Shown: positions 10,203-19,249, counted from the first letter of the stretch. The stretch is 64,000 nt of DNA from Buttiauxella izardii (GCF_003601925.1 NZ_QZWH01000020.1:56029-120028), one strand, 5' to 3'. The notes: generated by a model not told the origin, from the sequence alone. Numbers and translations: made by a program.

Positions 10203-10985
10203 TTAAATGAAATGCTTACGTAACCGTTGCGACATGAAATCCAGCAGGCTGACGGTGATGATGATGACAATCATCAGCGCGCAGGTTTGCTGGAACTGGA
10301 ATCCACGAATCGCTTCCCAAAGCGTTACGCCAATCCCGCCTGCGCCCACCATGCCGACCACCGTTGCCGAACGGACGTTCGACTCAAAACGGTACAGCGA
10401 GTAGGAAATCAGCAGGGGCATCACTTGTGGCAGCACGCCGTAGATAATTTCTTCAAGTTTGTTGGCACCGGTGGCGCGAATGCCTTCTACCGGGCCGGGT
10501 TCGATGGCTTCCACCGCTTCGGAAAGCAGTTTGGAGAGCACGCCGGTGGTGTGAATAAACAGTGCTAATACGCCAGCAAAAGGGCCGAGGCCGACGGCGA
10601 CCACGAACAGCATGGCGAACACCATTTCGTTGATGGCGCGGCAGGCATCCATCAGGCGGCGCATCGGTTGGTAAACCCACCACGGCACTAAATTGTCGGC
10701 GCACATCAGGCCGCAAGGGATTGAAAGAACGATGGAAAGTGCGGTTCCCCAGACGGCGATTTGCAGCGTGACGCCCATTTCACCGAGGTATTGCTGCCAC
10801 TGGCTGAAGTCCGGCGGGAAGAAGTCGGCGGCGAAAGTCGCCATGTTGCCCGCATCGCGGAACAGCGTTAGCGGAGCCATTTCCGCGCCTTGCCAGGAGG
10901 CAACGAGGACCGCCAGCAAAATCGCCCAGGCCAGTAGCGAGAACCAGCTACGTTTGGGGGCGGCGACTTGAATGGTTTGTTGCAT
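10203..10985 (-). CDS. phnE: PhnE, phosphonate ABC transporter permease (intact)
   Basis: An inner-membrane permease of 260 residues with about six hydrophobic segments. The EAA-type loop that contacts the ATPase is visible as [14 protein letters not shown] followed by [10 protein letters not shown]. Together with PhnC and PhnD it imports phosphonates. The gene is uninterrupted, unlike the well-known 8-bp frameshift in E. coli K-12, so the uptake system is predicted to work. It is separated from phnD by a 222-bp repeat-filled gap. Confidence 0.95.
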   Translation of the reverse strand: MQQTIQVAAPKRSWFSLLAWAILLAVLVASWQGAEMAPLTLFRDAGNMATFAADFFPPDFSQWQQYLGEMGVTLQIAVWGTALSIVLSIPCGLMCADNLVPWWVYQPMRRLMDACRAINEMVFAMLFVVAVGLGPFAGVLALFIHTTGVLSKLLSEAVEAIEPGPVEGIRATGANKLEEIIYGVLPQVMPLLISYSLYRFESNVRSATVVGMVGAGGIGVTLWEAIRGFQFQQTCALMIVIIITVSLLDFMSQRLRKHFI

Positions 10986-11010
10986 GGAGTGCTCCGTGTT
11001 TGGGTTTTCA

Positions 11011-11200
11011 CCCTCACCCTAACCCTCTCCCTGAGGGAGAGGGGATTGACCGGATTTCCACCTTTCCCGAGGGAGAGGGGATTGACCGGATTTCCACCTT
11101 TCCTGAGGGAGAGGGTATTGACCGGATTTCCACCTTTCCTGAGGGAGAGGGGATTGACCGATTTTCCCCCTCTCCTGGGGGAGAGGGCCGGGGTGAGGGG
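11011..11200. repeat. 36-bp tandem repeat array flanked by inverted GC-rich palindromes, phnE-phnD gap
   Basis: Four units with an exact 36-bp period carry the landmark ATTGACCG at 11045, 11081, 11117 and 11153. Each unit holds a small palindrome of the type CTTTCCTGAGGGAGAGG. The array is bounded on the left by CCCTCACCCTAACCCTCTCC (11011-11030) and on the right by CCCTCTCCTGGGGGAGAGGG plus CCGGGGTGAGGGG. The same outer palindrome occurs in dsbD (56367-56471) and, as a half-copy, at 63641. In the transcript it would form a series of hairpins between phnD and phnE. Confidence 0.9.
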
Positions 11201-11207
11201 ATGTGGA

Positions 11208-12224
11208 TTACTGAACCGCTTTATTCACGTTGCTCATCGCCGACAGCGCGGCGGTGAGGCGATCCAAATCACTCAACTGGTTTTGCAGCGCCGTGACTTT
11301 GGTGGCTTTCTCAGGTTCGGCTAACCCTTTGTTGTCCTTCACGCCTTGCATCTGTTTGAACAGGGCGAGCTGGCGAATCGGCACCAGTTGCAGGTCGCTG
11401 GACGGGCGGAACGGCGCCCAGGTCAGGCCCTTCAATACAGCGGCTTCTTCCGGCGTTTTGCCGTAAGTCATAAAGAAGTCGTAGATTTTGTCTTTGGTGT
11501 TTTCAGAAAGGTTTTTACGCCACACGATCGGATCGCCTGGGATCAACGGGGATTTCCAGATGACTTTCAGATCTTTGAATTTTTCAGGGGCGGTTTGCTT
11601 CAAACGATCGAGGTTTTCAGTGTTGTTGGTCGCCACGTCCACTTGTTTGTTCGCCACCGCCAGCGCGTTGGTTTCGTGGTTGGCGTTCACTGAACGCTTA
11701 AATTCGTTCGGTGCCGCGTTGTTCTTGGCGAAAACGTAATATCCAGGGACGAGATAACCGGAAGTCGAGTTAGGATCGCCATTGCCAAACGTCAGCTCTT
11801 TGCGTTTTGCCAGCATGTCTTGCAGGTTATTGATTGAGCTGTCTTTGTTCACGATCAGCACGCTCCAGTAACCCGGAGAACCATCTGCCGCCACCGTTTG
11901 AGCAAACACCTGGCCGTTGGCGCGATCCACCGCTTCCATCGCCGAAAGGTTGCCGTACCAGGCGATATCCACTTTGTTAAAGCGCATGCCCTGAATGATC
12001 CCGGCGTAATCCGGCGCGAAGAACGCATTCACTTTCACGCCCAGTTTCTTCTCCATATCCTTCAGGAACGGGTCCCACTGGGGTTTCAGGTTTTGCTGGG
12101 ATTCGGTGGAGATAATGCCGAAGTTCAGGGATTTTTCTTGCTCATCCGCATGGGCTGCGTTGAACAGGGCGCTAACGCTTAGCAGGCTGGTAAAGGCGAG
12201 TGCTTTTACGGCTTTGTAGCTCAT
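11208..12224 (-). CDS. phnD: PhnD, phosphonate-binding periplasmic protein
   Basis: The solute-binding component of the PhnCDE transporter, 338 residues as in E. coli. An N-terminal signal peptide with a hydrophobic core is followed by a probable cleavage site after AHA (about residue 26). The mature part shows the family pattern (FGIISTESQ, DIAWYGNLSAMEA). It lies 30 bp downstream of phnC. The following gene, phnE, is unusually far away because of the repeat array. Confidence 0.95.
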   Translation of the reverse strand: MSYKAVKALAFTSLLSVSALFNAAHADEQEKSLNFGIISTESQQNLKPQWDPFLKDMEKKLGVKVNAFFAPDYAGIIQGMRFNKVDIAWYGNLSAMEAVDRANGQVFAQTVAADGSPGYWSVLIVNKDSSINNLQDMLAKRKELTFGNGDPNSTSGYLVPGYYVFAKNNAAPNEFKRSVNANHETNALAVANKQVDVATNNTENLDRLKQTAPEKFKDLKVIWKSPLIPGDPIVWRKNLSENTKDKIYDFFMTYGKTPEEAAVLKGLTWAPFRPSSDLQLVPIRQLALFKQMQGVKDNKGLAEPEKATKVTALQNQLSDLDRLTAALSAMSNVNKAVQ

Positions 12225-12254
12225 GACTGTTCCTTGAAGTAGATAGCAAAGTGG

Positions 12255-13037
12255 TTAGGCAGCAACCGCATCAACGCGATTAATGCTGCGGTAGAGATTT
12301 CCCAGCCGTTCGTTGTCGAACGCCGAGCTGCTTCCGTCGTAAAACACATGGCCCTGGCGCAATGCGACAATGCGTTCGCAGTAGCGCAGGGCGTAATCCA
12401 CCTGATGCAGCGTCACCACCACGGTGATGCCGTCCAGACGGTTAATGTCGTGCAGCGTTTCCATCACGATGCGTGCGGATTCCGGGTCGAGTGAGGCAAT
12501 CGGCTCATCGGCCAGAATCACTTTCGCCTGCTGCATCAGCGCCCGGGCAATCGCCACGCGCTGCTGTTGCCCACCGGACAGGGTGGAGACGCGTTGATAA
12601 GCAAATTGCGCCATGCCGACGCGGATCAGCGCCTGCAATGCACGTTGCTTTTGTTCGCGGGTAAACCAGTTAAAACAGGTGCGCCAGAACGGCGTGGCAC
12701 CGAGCGCGCCAATCAGCACGTTTTCGAGCACCGTCAGGCGGTTGACCAGGTTGAACTGCTGGAAGATGTAACCGGTGTGAGCACGGCTCTTGCGAATGTC
12801 GCTCGCCAGGCGGCCAGCTTTTTGTACGGTGCGGCCCAGTAATTCAACGTGGCAATCGGCGGATTTATCAGACGTGATCAGCCCGCTCAGGTGGCGTAAG
12901 AGGGTGGATTTGCCTGAGCCTGACGGCCCCAGCAGAGCGACCATCTCACCTTTATTCACTTCCAAATCAACCGCATTCAACGCCTGATGGTTGTTGAAGG
13001 TTTTGCTCAGTTTGTTGACGCGAATAATTGTTTGCAT
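12255..13037 (-). CDS. phnC: PhnC, phosphonate ABC transporter ATP-binding subunit
   Basis: An ABC ATPase of 260 residues with Walker [10 protein letters not shown], signature [14 protein letters not shown] and Walker [13 protein letters not shown]. It is the first gene of the phn operon. A GTG lies one codon upstream (13040), but AGGAG at 13046-13050 is spaced 8 bases from the ATG at 13037, which is the better start and matches the family N-terminus MQTIIRV. Transcription would start in the 190-bp region shared with the divergent hydrolase gene. Confidence 0.95.
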   Translation of the reverse strand: MQTIIRVNKLSKTFNNHQALNAVDLEVNKGEMVALLGPSGSGKSTLLRHLSGLITSDKSADCHVELLGRTVQKAGRLASDIRKSRAHTGYIFQQFNLVNRLTVLENVLIGALGATPFWRTCFNWFTREQKQRALQALIRVGMAQFAYQRVSTLSGGQQQRVAIARALMQQAKVILADEPIASLDPESARIVMETLHDINRLDGITVVVTLHQVDYALRYCERIVALRQGHVFYDGSSSAFDNERLGNLYRSINRVDAVAA

Positions 13038-13067
13038 CACACGGGCTCCTTAAAAAGTTGCCTCATG

Positions 13068-13087
13068 GTGACGATGAATTGTGACGA
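13068..13087 (-). promoter_or_regulatory. Candidate degenerate Pho box upstream of phnC
   Basis: Read on the minus strand, two TCGTCAC heptamers lie 13 bp apart about 30-50 bp before the phnC start. PhoB sites are direct repeats of CTGTCAT-like heptamers with an 11-bp period, so both sequence and spacing are imperfect. The phn operon is a Pho-regulon member in E. coli, which makes a PhoB site here expected; this pair is the best direct repeat I see. Confidence 0.3.
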
Positions 13088-13229
13088 TTTTGTTAAGGAT
13101 AAGTTTCGTTATGATGAAGAGTGAGCGGGTGCCTGGAAGTCATCAGGCAAATCAACTATTTGTCGTATTGTTTCGCGTTTCGTTTTTGTCTTTGCTTACA
13201 GATACCCCTCGGTCTCTGGGATCGCAGCA

Positions 13230-14444
13230 ATGAGCAAGAATATTATTTTTTGTGCCGATGGCACATGGACAGCTCCTGGTGTTGAAGAACAAGCGGATGA
13301 TGAAGCCGTCGCCAGTAATGTTTATCAGTTATTCATTGATTTAAAAGGCGTTGTCGACCAGCAAAGTTTATTGCTGGCGAATGAACAAGAAAAGACGCTT
13401 ACCGATAACAGCGGCAATGTGCTGCAAGTGGCGAAATATATTCATGGCATGGGCGACCCGCATAACGGGCTGGTGAAACGCCTCGGCGGTGCATTTGGCG
13501 CGAGTTTAATTATCCCGATTATTCGCGGTTACACCTTTATTAGCCGCCACTGGCAACCGGGTGACCGAATTTATCTGGTGGGATTTAGCCACGGTGCATA
13601 CACCGTGCGGATGCTGGCGGAAATGATCATCGACCGTGGCCTGCTCAACCGCGAACGGCTGCATTTAAGCGTGCGCGATAAAGAGGAAGCCTGGCGTTTT
13701 GCCTCGTCGATTTGGGCGCAATATCTGGCCCACGCGCCCGATATGAGCCCGAGTATTTTGGGGAGCGTATTACGCGAACTGCCGGGTTTTTTCTGCGACA
13801 GCGTCGATCCTACCTGTATTACGCGCCCGGCGTCGATTGAAGCCGTTGCCGTATGGGAAACCGTCGGGCAAATGGGTATTCCTAAATATTTCAATGACAA
13901 GCGCTACGGTATTTTCCGTTTTAACAGCACGGAGCTGCATTCGCGGGTGAAATATGGCTTACAGGCGATTGCGATTGACGAGCAGCGCGTCGATTTATCC
14001 CCCGTTTTGTGGGACAACCGTGACCGTATTTTGCAGGTGATGTTTCCGGGGATTCATCACGATGTGGGCGGTTATTACAAGGGCACTGACGAAGATCGTT
14101 GTTTGTCGAATGGCGCGTATTTGTGGATGCACGATGCGCTCGACGATTTGGGAATTCATCTGGCGCGTGGCGAAGTGGTGTCTGACGCGCTGGGGCCGAT
14201 GCACTGCGAATGGTATCCGCCCACGCGCTATTTGCGCATTATGCCGCGCCAACTTCCCGCGCCCGTGAGTTCGTCGATGATGGTGCATCAGTCGGTGATT
14301 GAGCGGTTAAATGGCGGGAAATCGTTGCTACAGCAGTCGGCGATAAGCGGGGAATGGCAGGCCGGGCCGTATGTTCCGCAGCCGTTGTTGGATTATCTGC
14401 CTGGGGGAAATGTGATTCCCATTAACTGGGCGATTGCGCGCTAA
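13230..14444 (+). CDS. DUF2235-family alpha/beta hydrolase (putative phospholipase)
   Basis: A 404-residue protein starting IIFCADGTW, typical of DUF2235 proteins, with the nucleophile elbow GFSHGAYTVR (serine at about residue 118) and a later HHDVGG segment likely to supply the catalytic His/Asp. Some DUF2235 proteins are type VI secretion lipase effectors (Tle families), but no VgrG, PAAR or immunity gene is nearby and there is no signal peptide. It is divergent from phnC and followed by a strong terminator, so it is a single-gene unit. The substrate is unknown. Confidence 0.85.
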   Translation: MSKNIIFCADGTWTAPGVEEQADDEAVASNVYQLFIDLKGVVDQQSLLLANEQEKTLTDNSGNVLQVAKYIHGMGDPHNGLVKRLGGAFGASLIIPIIRGYTFISRHWQPGDRIYLVGFSHGAYTVRMLAEMIIDRGLLNRERLHLSVRDKEEAWRFASSIWAQYLAHAPDMSPSILGSVLRELPGFFCDSVDPTCITRPASIEAVAVWETVGQMGIPKYFNDKRYGIFRFNSTELHSRVKYGLQAIAIDEQRVDLSPVLWDNRDRILQVMFPGIHHDVGGYYKGTDEDRCLSNGAYLWMHDALDDLGIHLARGEVVSDALGPMHCEWYPPTRYLRIMPRQLPAPVSSSMMVHQSVIERLNGGKSLLQQSAISGEWQAGPYVPQPLLDYLPGGNVIPINWAIAR

Positions 14445-14456
14445 AACGGTGGCGAG

Positions 14457-14491
14457 CGGGGCTAGAGGGTGGAACCCTATAACCCCGTTTT
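14457..14491 (+). terminator. Rho-independent terminator after the DUF2235 gene
   Basis: An imperfect but long stem, CGGGG-CTAGAGGGT against ACCCTATAA-CCCCG with a GGA loop, is followed by TTTT. It begins 12 bp after the stop codon. Confidence 0.75.
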
Positions 14492-14522
14492 GTCGGATGA
14501 CGCTGCATTTATCCGACCTACA
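14491..14522. repeat. REP-like unit between DUF2235 gene and yjdN
   Basis: TGTCGGATGACGC...TTATCCGACCTACA, a single copy of the window's REP family. It sits between the convergent ends of the hydrolase gene and yjdN, the usual position for such elements. Confidence 0.8.
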
Positions 14523-14536
14523 CAAAGGGGAATCTG

Positions 14537-14977
14537 TTACATCGGCTTTTCGACATTCACCATCCACGGAATACCGAATTTATCGGTCAACATTCCGAAA
14601 CCTTTCGCCCAGAAAGTTTCACCGTACGGCATGGTGATATCGCCACCGGCGGCGAGATTATCAAACCAGCGTTTGCCTTCGTCGACATCTTTACTGGTCA
14701 GACTCAGCGCGTAGCCCGTGTGTTTCACTTTATCGGCGCACATATTGCCGTCGCTCATCATCACTTCGCCGCCGCCGATACGCACATTGGCGTGCATGAT
14801 TTTATCGTCGGGCCAGTTAAATCCGCTGCCGCAACCTTCGGCGGTGTCGCTCGCTTCATCTTTCGGCATTTCGCCAAAAGTCATTTTAAACAGTAACTCA
14901 GCACCAACGGCCTGCTTATAGAACGCGATGGCTTCTTCGCAGGTGCCGTCGAAAAAGATGTAGGGGCCAATAGACAT
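14537..14977 (-). CDS. yjdN: YjdN (PhnB-like), glyoxalase/VOC-superfamily protein
   Basis: A 146-residue vicinal-oxygen-chelate-fold protein beginning MSIGPYIFFDGTCEEAIAFY, colinear with E. coli YjdN (formerly PhnB). Its function is unknown; the old phn name comes from map position, and it is not part of C-P lyase. It contains the conserved segments KIMHANVRIGGGEVMMSDG and the C-terminal GIPWMVNVEKP. It lies downstream of yjdM on the same strand with a repeat-containing 139-bp gap. Confidence 0.92.
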   Translation of the reverse strand: MSIGPYIFFDGTCEEAIAFYKQAVGAELLFKMTFGEMPKDEASDTAEGCGSGFNWPDDKIMHANVRIGGGEVMMSDGNMCADKVKHTGYALSLTSKDVDEGKRWFDNLAAGGDITMPYGETFWAKGFGMLTDKFGIPWMVNVEKPM

Positions 14978-15034
14978 GACTTAATCCTCTTAAATGCGGA
15001 TGCACAAGAAGTGTAGTCGTGGGGGGAGGGGCAA

Positions 15035-15110
15035 GCCAGGCGGGGGAAGTGCTTTTCACCCTCGCCTGGCGTGAGCTTTTGTCGGTCGGATAAGCGAAGC
15101 GTCATCCGAC
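15035..15110. repeat. Inverted repeat plus REP-like unit between yjdM and yjdN
   Basis: GCCAGGCGGGG (15035-) pairs with CCCTCGCCTGGC (15059-15070), and is followed by the REP unit GTCGGTCGGATAAGCG...GTCATCCGAC at 15081-15110, which ends 6 bp from the yjdM stop. The hairpins could end or stabilise the yjdM transcript. Confidence 0.75.
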
Positions 15111-15116
15111 GCTGAC

Positions 15117-15452
15117 TCAGTTCTTCTTCACAAACTCAGACTTCAACTTCATCGGGCCAAAACCATCAATCTTGCAATCAATGTTATGGTCGCCTTCAAC
15201 CAGACGGATACCTTTCACTTTAGTCCCAATCTTCAGCATTGAAGAGCTGCCTTTTACCTTCAAATCTTTCACCACGGTGACGTTATCGCCGTCCGCCAGC
15301 AGGTTGCCATTGGCATCTTTAACAATCAGTTGGTCGCTATCTTGCGCCGGTTCGGCATCATTCCATTCATGCGCACATTCCGGGCAAATAAACATACCGT
15401 TGTCTTCGTAGGTGTACTCGGAACTGCATTTAGGGCAATGAGGAAGGGTCAT
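15117..15452 (-). CDS. yjdM: YjdM (PhnA-like) zinc-ribbon protein
   Basis: A 111-residue protein with an N-terminal zinc ribbon formed by CPKC (residues 6-9) and CPEC, followed by the conserved PhnA domain ending KSEFVKKN. The frame is open 6 codons further upstream, but the start at 15452 gives exactly the E. coli length and N-terminus. Function is unknown. The former name phnA reflects linkage to phn, not a role in phosphonoacetate hydrolysis. Confidence 0.93.
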   Translation of the reverse strand: MTLPHCPKCSSEYTYEDNGMFICPECAHEWNDAEPAQDSDQLIVKDANGNLLADGDNVTVVKDLKVKGSSSMLKIGTKVKGIRLVEGDHNIDCKIDGFGPMKLKSEFVKKN

Positions 15453-15835
15453 GTTAGTCGTCTCGAACATTAAAATTTAAAAATAGCGGGTTACCGCCAA
15501 AAGTGGCGCGATTATACATTAAAACCTTACTTTTGTGGGGAGAAATGGCGTGGCACTTATTGGCGTAAGGAAAGCAGCAATAAGAAAGTGCTATTTTAAA
15601 ATCTTATTTAATTGCTAAATTCGCGACGAAAATACAGAATTGGATTATTGAAATGCGTTATTGTATTTCCTCCCGGCTATTTGTCTGGGCACCTTTCATA
15701 TGAAAATAAAACCTTAATTATAATATTAACGAATAAATGATTTCCGCACGTAATTATAATTACCGGTACAGAATGACCACAAAAATATAAAGACTTTTAA
15801 AAATCCGCGTAATTTGATTTAAGTAAGGATTTTTT
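15453..15835. other. AT-rich divergent intergenic region, yjdM/crfC
   Basis: 383 bp with many A/T runs and no convincing gene. It must hold the divergent promoters of yjdM and crfC. A small palindrome GCGGGTTACCGC lies near 15487. I could not place promoter hexamers with confidence. The base composition would suit H-NS binding, which is an inference only. Confidence 0.5.
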
Positions 15836-18196
15836 ATGCACACACAAGCAATATTTGAGTTAAGTCAGGAAGCTGAACGGTTGTTACAGCTCGCGTTGCA
15901 AAACCTGAATATATTAAAAACGACCTCTTTTACGTCACAGCATAACAATCATTATTTCGACCAGGCGCGAACGGCAACGACTGCGAAGTTTTCCCCTGCC
16001 AGTATTCAGGCGCAGCAAGCGCTGCTGCAAAACGAGCTGCGTAAGATAACCCAGCATGAAATGGTGCTGGCGATTGTCGGCACGGTAAAAGCGGGAAAAT
16101 CCACCACCATTAATGCCATTATCGGCACTGAGGTTTTGCCGAATCGCAATCGCCCGATGACGGCATTACCGACGTTAATTCGCCATACGCCCGGCCAGCG
16201 TGAACCGGTGCTGCATTTTCCCTATGTTCAGCCCATCGAAAAATTGATGGAAACCTTGCAAACTCGTTTGCAACAAACCGACCGTGAAACGCTGACCAAA
16301 CATCTGGATATGGACAGGGATATGGCGGGGTTATTAACCCGCATTGCCGAGGGAAATTCATTCGCTAAGCATTATCTTGGTGCGCAGCCGATATTTCATT
16401 GCCTGAAAAGCTTGAATGACCTGGTGCGTTTATCCAAAGCGCTGGATGTGCCTTTTCCCTTTAAAGCGTATGCCGCGATTGAACATGTGCCGGTGATTGA
16501 AGTGGAGTTTGTCCACCTTGCGGGAATGGATGAAAGCCACGGCCAACTGACGTTATTAGATACCCCAGGGCCGAATGAAGCCGGGCAACCGCATCTGCAA
16601 AAAATGCTTCAGGAACAACTGTCGCAGGCCTCCGCCGTGCTGGCGGTGCTGGATTACACCCAATTAAAATCGGTTTCTGACGAAGATGTGCGTAAAGCAA
16701 TTTTGGGCACGGGAACCTCCGTTCCGCTGTACGCGCTGGTGAATAAGTTCGACCAGAAAGACCGTAATAGCGACGATGAAGAACAGGTTAAAGCCTTAAT
16801 TTCCGGCACATTAATGAAAGGCACGCTTGATCCGAGCCATGTCTTCCCGGTGTCGTCAATGTGGGGATACCTTGCCAATCGAGCGCGACATGAGCTGAAT
16901 CTCCATGGAAAATTGCCAAACCCAGAGCAGCAACGCTGGGTGCAGGATTTTGCTGATGCCGCGCTGGGCCGCCGCTGGCGTTACGAAGATCTGGCCGATG
17001 GTGATGCATTACGCCAGGCGGCTGAATTGCTGTGGGAAGATTCGATGTTTGAAGCGCCGGTCAAAACGGTGCTGCATGCCGCACATGCCAACGCGTCGAT
17101 GTACGCGCTGCGCTCGGCCTGCCAGAAATTGCTCAACTACACTCAGGGCGCGGAAGATTATCTGAGTTTCCGCTGCCAGGGCCTGCAAATTGCCAGCGAA
17201 CAGTTGCAGCATAATATCGCCGCACTGGAAGATGACATGCATCTGGCGGCATCCAGCCAGCAGTCGGCAAACATCGTGGCGCAGAATAATGTGAAGCAAG
17301 CGGTTGAAGCGATGGGGGATTTTCTTCGTCGCTACGAGCAGCAAATTCAGGCGCATATTCAGGATTATTTCCTGAACGGCACCATACCTGAAAAACTCAC
17401 GCGCCAGGCGATGTCGTTTGGAACCCAACGGGGCAGCGACTTTGACGCCCGCCAGGCGACGCTCAGTTTTGACGATGAACCTTCGGCACAAATCGCTTTG
17501 CACCGCATCCGCGCTTCCTGCGAAATCATTCTGACCGCCGCGCAGGAAAAGATGACTGAGGAGTTAACTCACCTTTTCAGCTATCTGGAGGTCGAACTGG
17601 CGGATACGCTGCGAAATACCCTAAAACCCATTGAGGCTCGCGTCGCGCAAGGGCTTACGCAATCGGGATTTCGCACCAATATTAGCCTGCCGGTATTTCA
17701 CGTTGGTTTATTAAACTTCAATGCGAATCAGGCGTTTAACGAATTAATTGAAGAGCAGGATATTCCGGTCGCGCAATTACGCCGTCCGGCGGGAATGCGT
17801 GGCACGGTGGCTCGCTGGCTTAACAGCGACGACTGGGGTTGGGAAGGTTACACCGTGATGCAAAGTCGCTACGTGATTTCCCTGGCCGACGTGCAAAGCA
17901 AATTGTGCCAGCACGTCGCCGATTTCCTGTTGCAGCTCAATCAAACCATGGCGGCGCAAATTGAAATTGCGGTGACGGAGGGAATGATGGCCTTCTTTGC
18001 TGATTTTTCCCAGGCGCTGGAAGCGATACGCCTGAACCTGCAACAGAGCCTGTTGGCGCGTCAGCAAAATGAAGACGCGGTGGCTGCTTTGCATCAGCAG
18101 CTACAGCAATGTGTCAGAACCACGCGCTATATTCACGAGGACACCCGCCTGTTACGGGATGATATTCAGACGCTTTTTACGGTAGAACAGCAATGA
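15836..18196 (+). CDS. crfC: CrfC (YjdA), dynamin-like clamp-binding GTPase
   Basis: CrfC of E. coli binds the DNA polymerase sliding clamp, tethers nascent DNA and assists nucleoid partition. The 786-residue protein has G1 GTVKAGKST (residues 82-90), G3 DTPG and G4 NKFD, all intact, and long C-terminal helices. The N-terminal helix QEAERLLQLAL is where clamp binding would be expected. It is 44 residues longer than the 742-residue E. coli protein, the extra length being in the C-terminal half. It overlaps yjcZ by 4 bp (ATGA), so the two are translationally coupled. The ATG follows AAGGA. Confidence 0.93.
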   Translation: MHTQAIFELSQEAERLLQLALQNLNILKTTSFTSQHNNHYFDQARTATTAKFSPASIQAQQALLQNELRKITQHEMVLAIVGTVKAGKSTTINAIIGTEVLPNRNRPMTALPTLIRHTPGQREPVLHFPYVQPIEKLMETLQTRLQQTDRETLTKHLDMDRDMAGLLTRIAEGNSFAKHYLGAQPIFHCLKSLNDLVRLSKALDVPFPFKAYAAIEHVPVIEVEFVHLAGMDESHGQLTLLDTPGPNEAGQPHLQKMLQEQLSQASAVLAVLDYTQLKSVSDEDVRKAILGTGTSVPLYALVNKFDQKDRNSDDEEQVKALISGTLMKGTLDPSHVFPVSSMWGYLANRARHELNLHGKLPNPEQQRWVQDFADAALGRRWRYEDLADGDALRQAAELLWEDSMFEAPVKTVLHAAHANASMYALRSACQKLLNYTQGAEDYLSFRCQGLQIASEQLQHNIAALEDDMHLAASSQQSANIVAQNNVKQAVEAMGDFLRRYEQQIQAHIQDYFLNGTIPEKLTRQAMSFGTQRGSDFDARQATLSFDDEPSAQIALHRIRASCEIILTAAQEKMTEELTHLFSYLEVELADTLRNTLKPIEARVAQGLTQSGFRTNISLPVFHVGLLNFNANQAFNELIEEQDIPVAQLRRPAGMRGTVARWLNSDDWGWEGYTVMQSRYVISLADVQSKLCQHVADFLLQLNQTMAAQIEIAVTEGMMAFFADFSQALEAIRLNLQQSLLARQQNEDAVAALHQQLQQCVRTTRYIHEDTRLLRDDIQTLFTVEQQ

Positions 18197-19068
18197 GTAG
18201 TTTATTACCTGGTATTCAAACCCGCGCTCTGGAATGTGTTGCCGAGAAATTTGTCGTCGACTTTGCCAGGAACAGTGCCGTCACGCGTGAACCGTGGCGT
18301 AGCCCGCAAAGCAAAGCCTTTTATCAACGCCTGACCGGGGAATTTATCGGCCAGAGCCAGCTACAAAAATGGGCGCTGAACGAGGTGTTAGTGGACACGC
18401 CAGAAGTCATGCTGGCGATGCTTGGGCAGCTTTGCCAGCGTGTCGCCAAAAAGCACCGGGCGATGGTGAAAGTTTATGAAAGCGTCACCGCGCTGGCTGC
18501 CGCTTCGGCCCGCATAACGCACGATTCCACGGATATTCGCCAGCAGCTCTCGCAGGTGCAGCAGCAATTGGCGCAGCGAGTCGGCAAGCTGGAAACCCAA
18601 CTACAAGGCAACGATTTAACCCATCTGGGAATCGTGCATTGCGAGCAGGTTTTTGCCCGCTGGCAGGCCGGGAATTACGTTAGTTTTTCCCCCGCCGGGC
18701 GTTGTTATATTGCGTTGCAGGAGCTTTATTGGGGCACGTTTGGCGATGCGTTGCGCTTCGGTAATTCATTGCAGGTTACTGAATTAATTGAACAAGCCAG
18801 AGGCCGCGCCATCAGCCAATTGGCCGACGATGTGAATGCGTCCGTTCGCACTCGTCATTACTATTATGAATGGCTTATGTTCCCCTCAACGCCTGAAATG
18901 ATGGAAAGCAAAGAAGCGCTGGCCTGGCTTGGAGACGATTGCGACGGTGATAAACACCCGGTTAGTTTTGCCACCACGCAAACCCATCAGGGCGTTTCGC
19001 TGGGTATGCCGCGTATTTGCTCGGCCATGCGTTTGGGTAGTGCGATGGTGGATGAGATTTTTAATTAA
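18193..19068 (+). CDS. yjcZ: YjcZ, partner protein of CrfC
   Basis: A 291-residue protein (E. coli 292) translated in coupling with crfC. A helical segment around residues 110-140 (QQLSQVQQQLAQRVGKLETQL) looks like a coiled coil. No catalytic motif is visible. The conserved pairing suggests it works with the dynamin-like GTPase; the precise role is unknown to me. A strong hairpin follows the stop. Confidence 0.9.
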   Translation: MSSLLPGIQTRALECVAEKFVVDFARNSAVTREPWRSPQSKAFYQRLTGEFIGQSQLQKWALNEVLVDTPEVMLAMLGQLCQRVAKKHRAMVKVYESVTALAAASARITHDSTDIRQQLSQVQQQLAQRVGKLETQLQGNDLTHLGIVHCEQVFARWQAGNYVSFSPAGRCYIALQELYWGTFGDALRFGNSLQVTELIEQARGRAISQLADDVNASVRTRHYYYEWLMFPSTPEMMESKEALAWLGDDCDGDKHPVSFATTQTHQGVSLGMPRICSAMRLGSAMVDEIFN

Positions 19069-19085
19069 AAGTCGCAATTAACCTT

Positions 19086-19123
19086 AATTATTTCTGGGAT
19101 ATATTTATATTCCAGAAATAATT
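19086..19123 (+). terminator. Long AT-rich hairpin after yjcZ
   Basis: Two 17-bp arms (19086-19102 and 19107-19123) are complementary with a single mismatch around a 4-nt loop. It starts 18 bp after the yjcZ stop. The stem is AT-rich and lacks a clean T tract, so it may be a weak bidirectional terminator or an mRNA 3' stabiliser. Confidence 0.55.
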
Positions 19124-19220
19124 ATTCTCAGCGAATCATCCTATAACCTCGCAAAAATGAATAATAATTTCAGCCTAAGTAACAGCACTATCTCGCTGTT
19201 TATTATAAGTAAAAAATCAT

Positions 19221-19249
19221 AAGTACCATCATCTCTGTCAAAAGTACCA
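19221..19249. promoter_or_regulatory. Direct repeats upstream of the beta-glucoside PTS operon
   Basis: AAGTACCA occurs at 19221 and 19242, 21 bp (two helical turns) apart, and related AAGTAACA and AAGTAAAA occur at about 19177 and 19207. They lie about 110-180 bp before the EIIB start. The spacing is that expected of an operator for a dimeric regulator. No regulator gene is next to the operon, so the binding protein is unknown. Confidence 0.3.

Noticed and set aside
11011..11200. CRISPR array
   Set aside because: The period of 36 bp is suggestive, but repeats are directly joined with no variable spacers, and there are no cas genes.
11000..11324. Open reading frames coding repeats of a GEGIDRIST-type peptide
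   Set aside because: The frames arise because the 36-bp repeat is a multiple of three and lacks stops; all frames through it are open. There is no start context or family resemblance, and it lies between phnE and phnD.
15560..15590. Sigma-54 promoter (TGGCACTTATTGGC) upstream of crfC
   Set aside because: The -12 GC is one base out of register and the TTGC element is missing.
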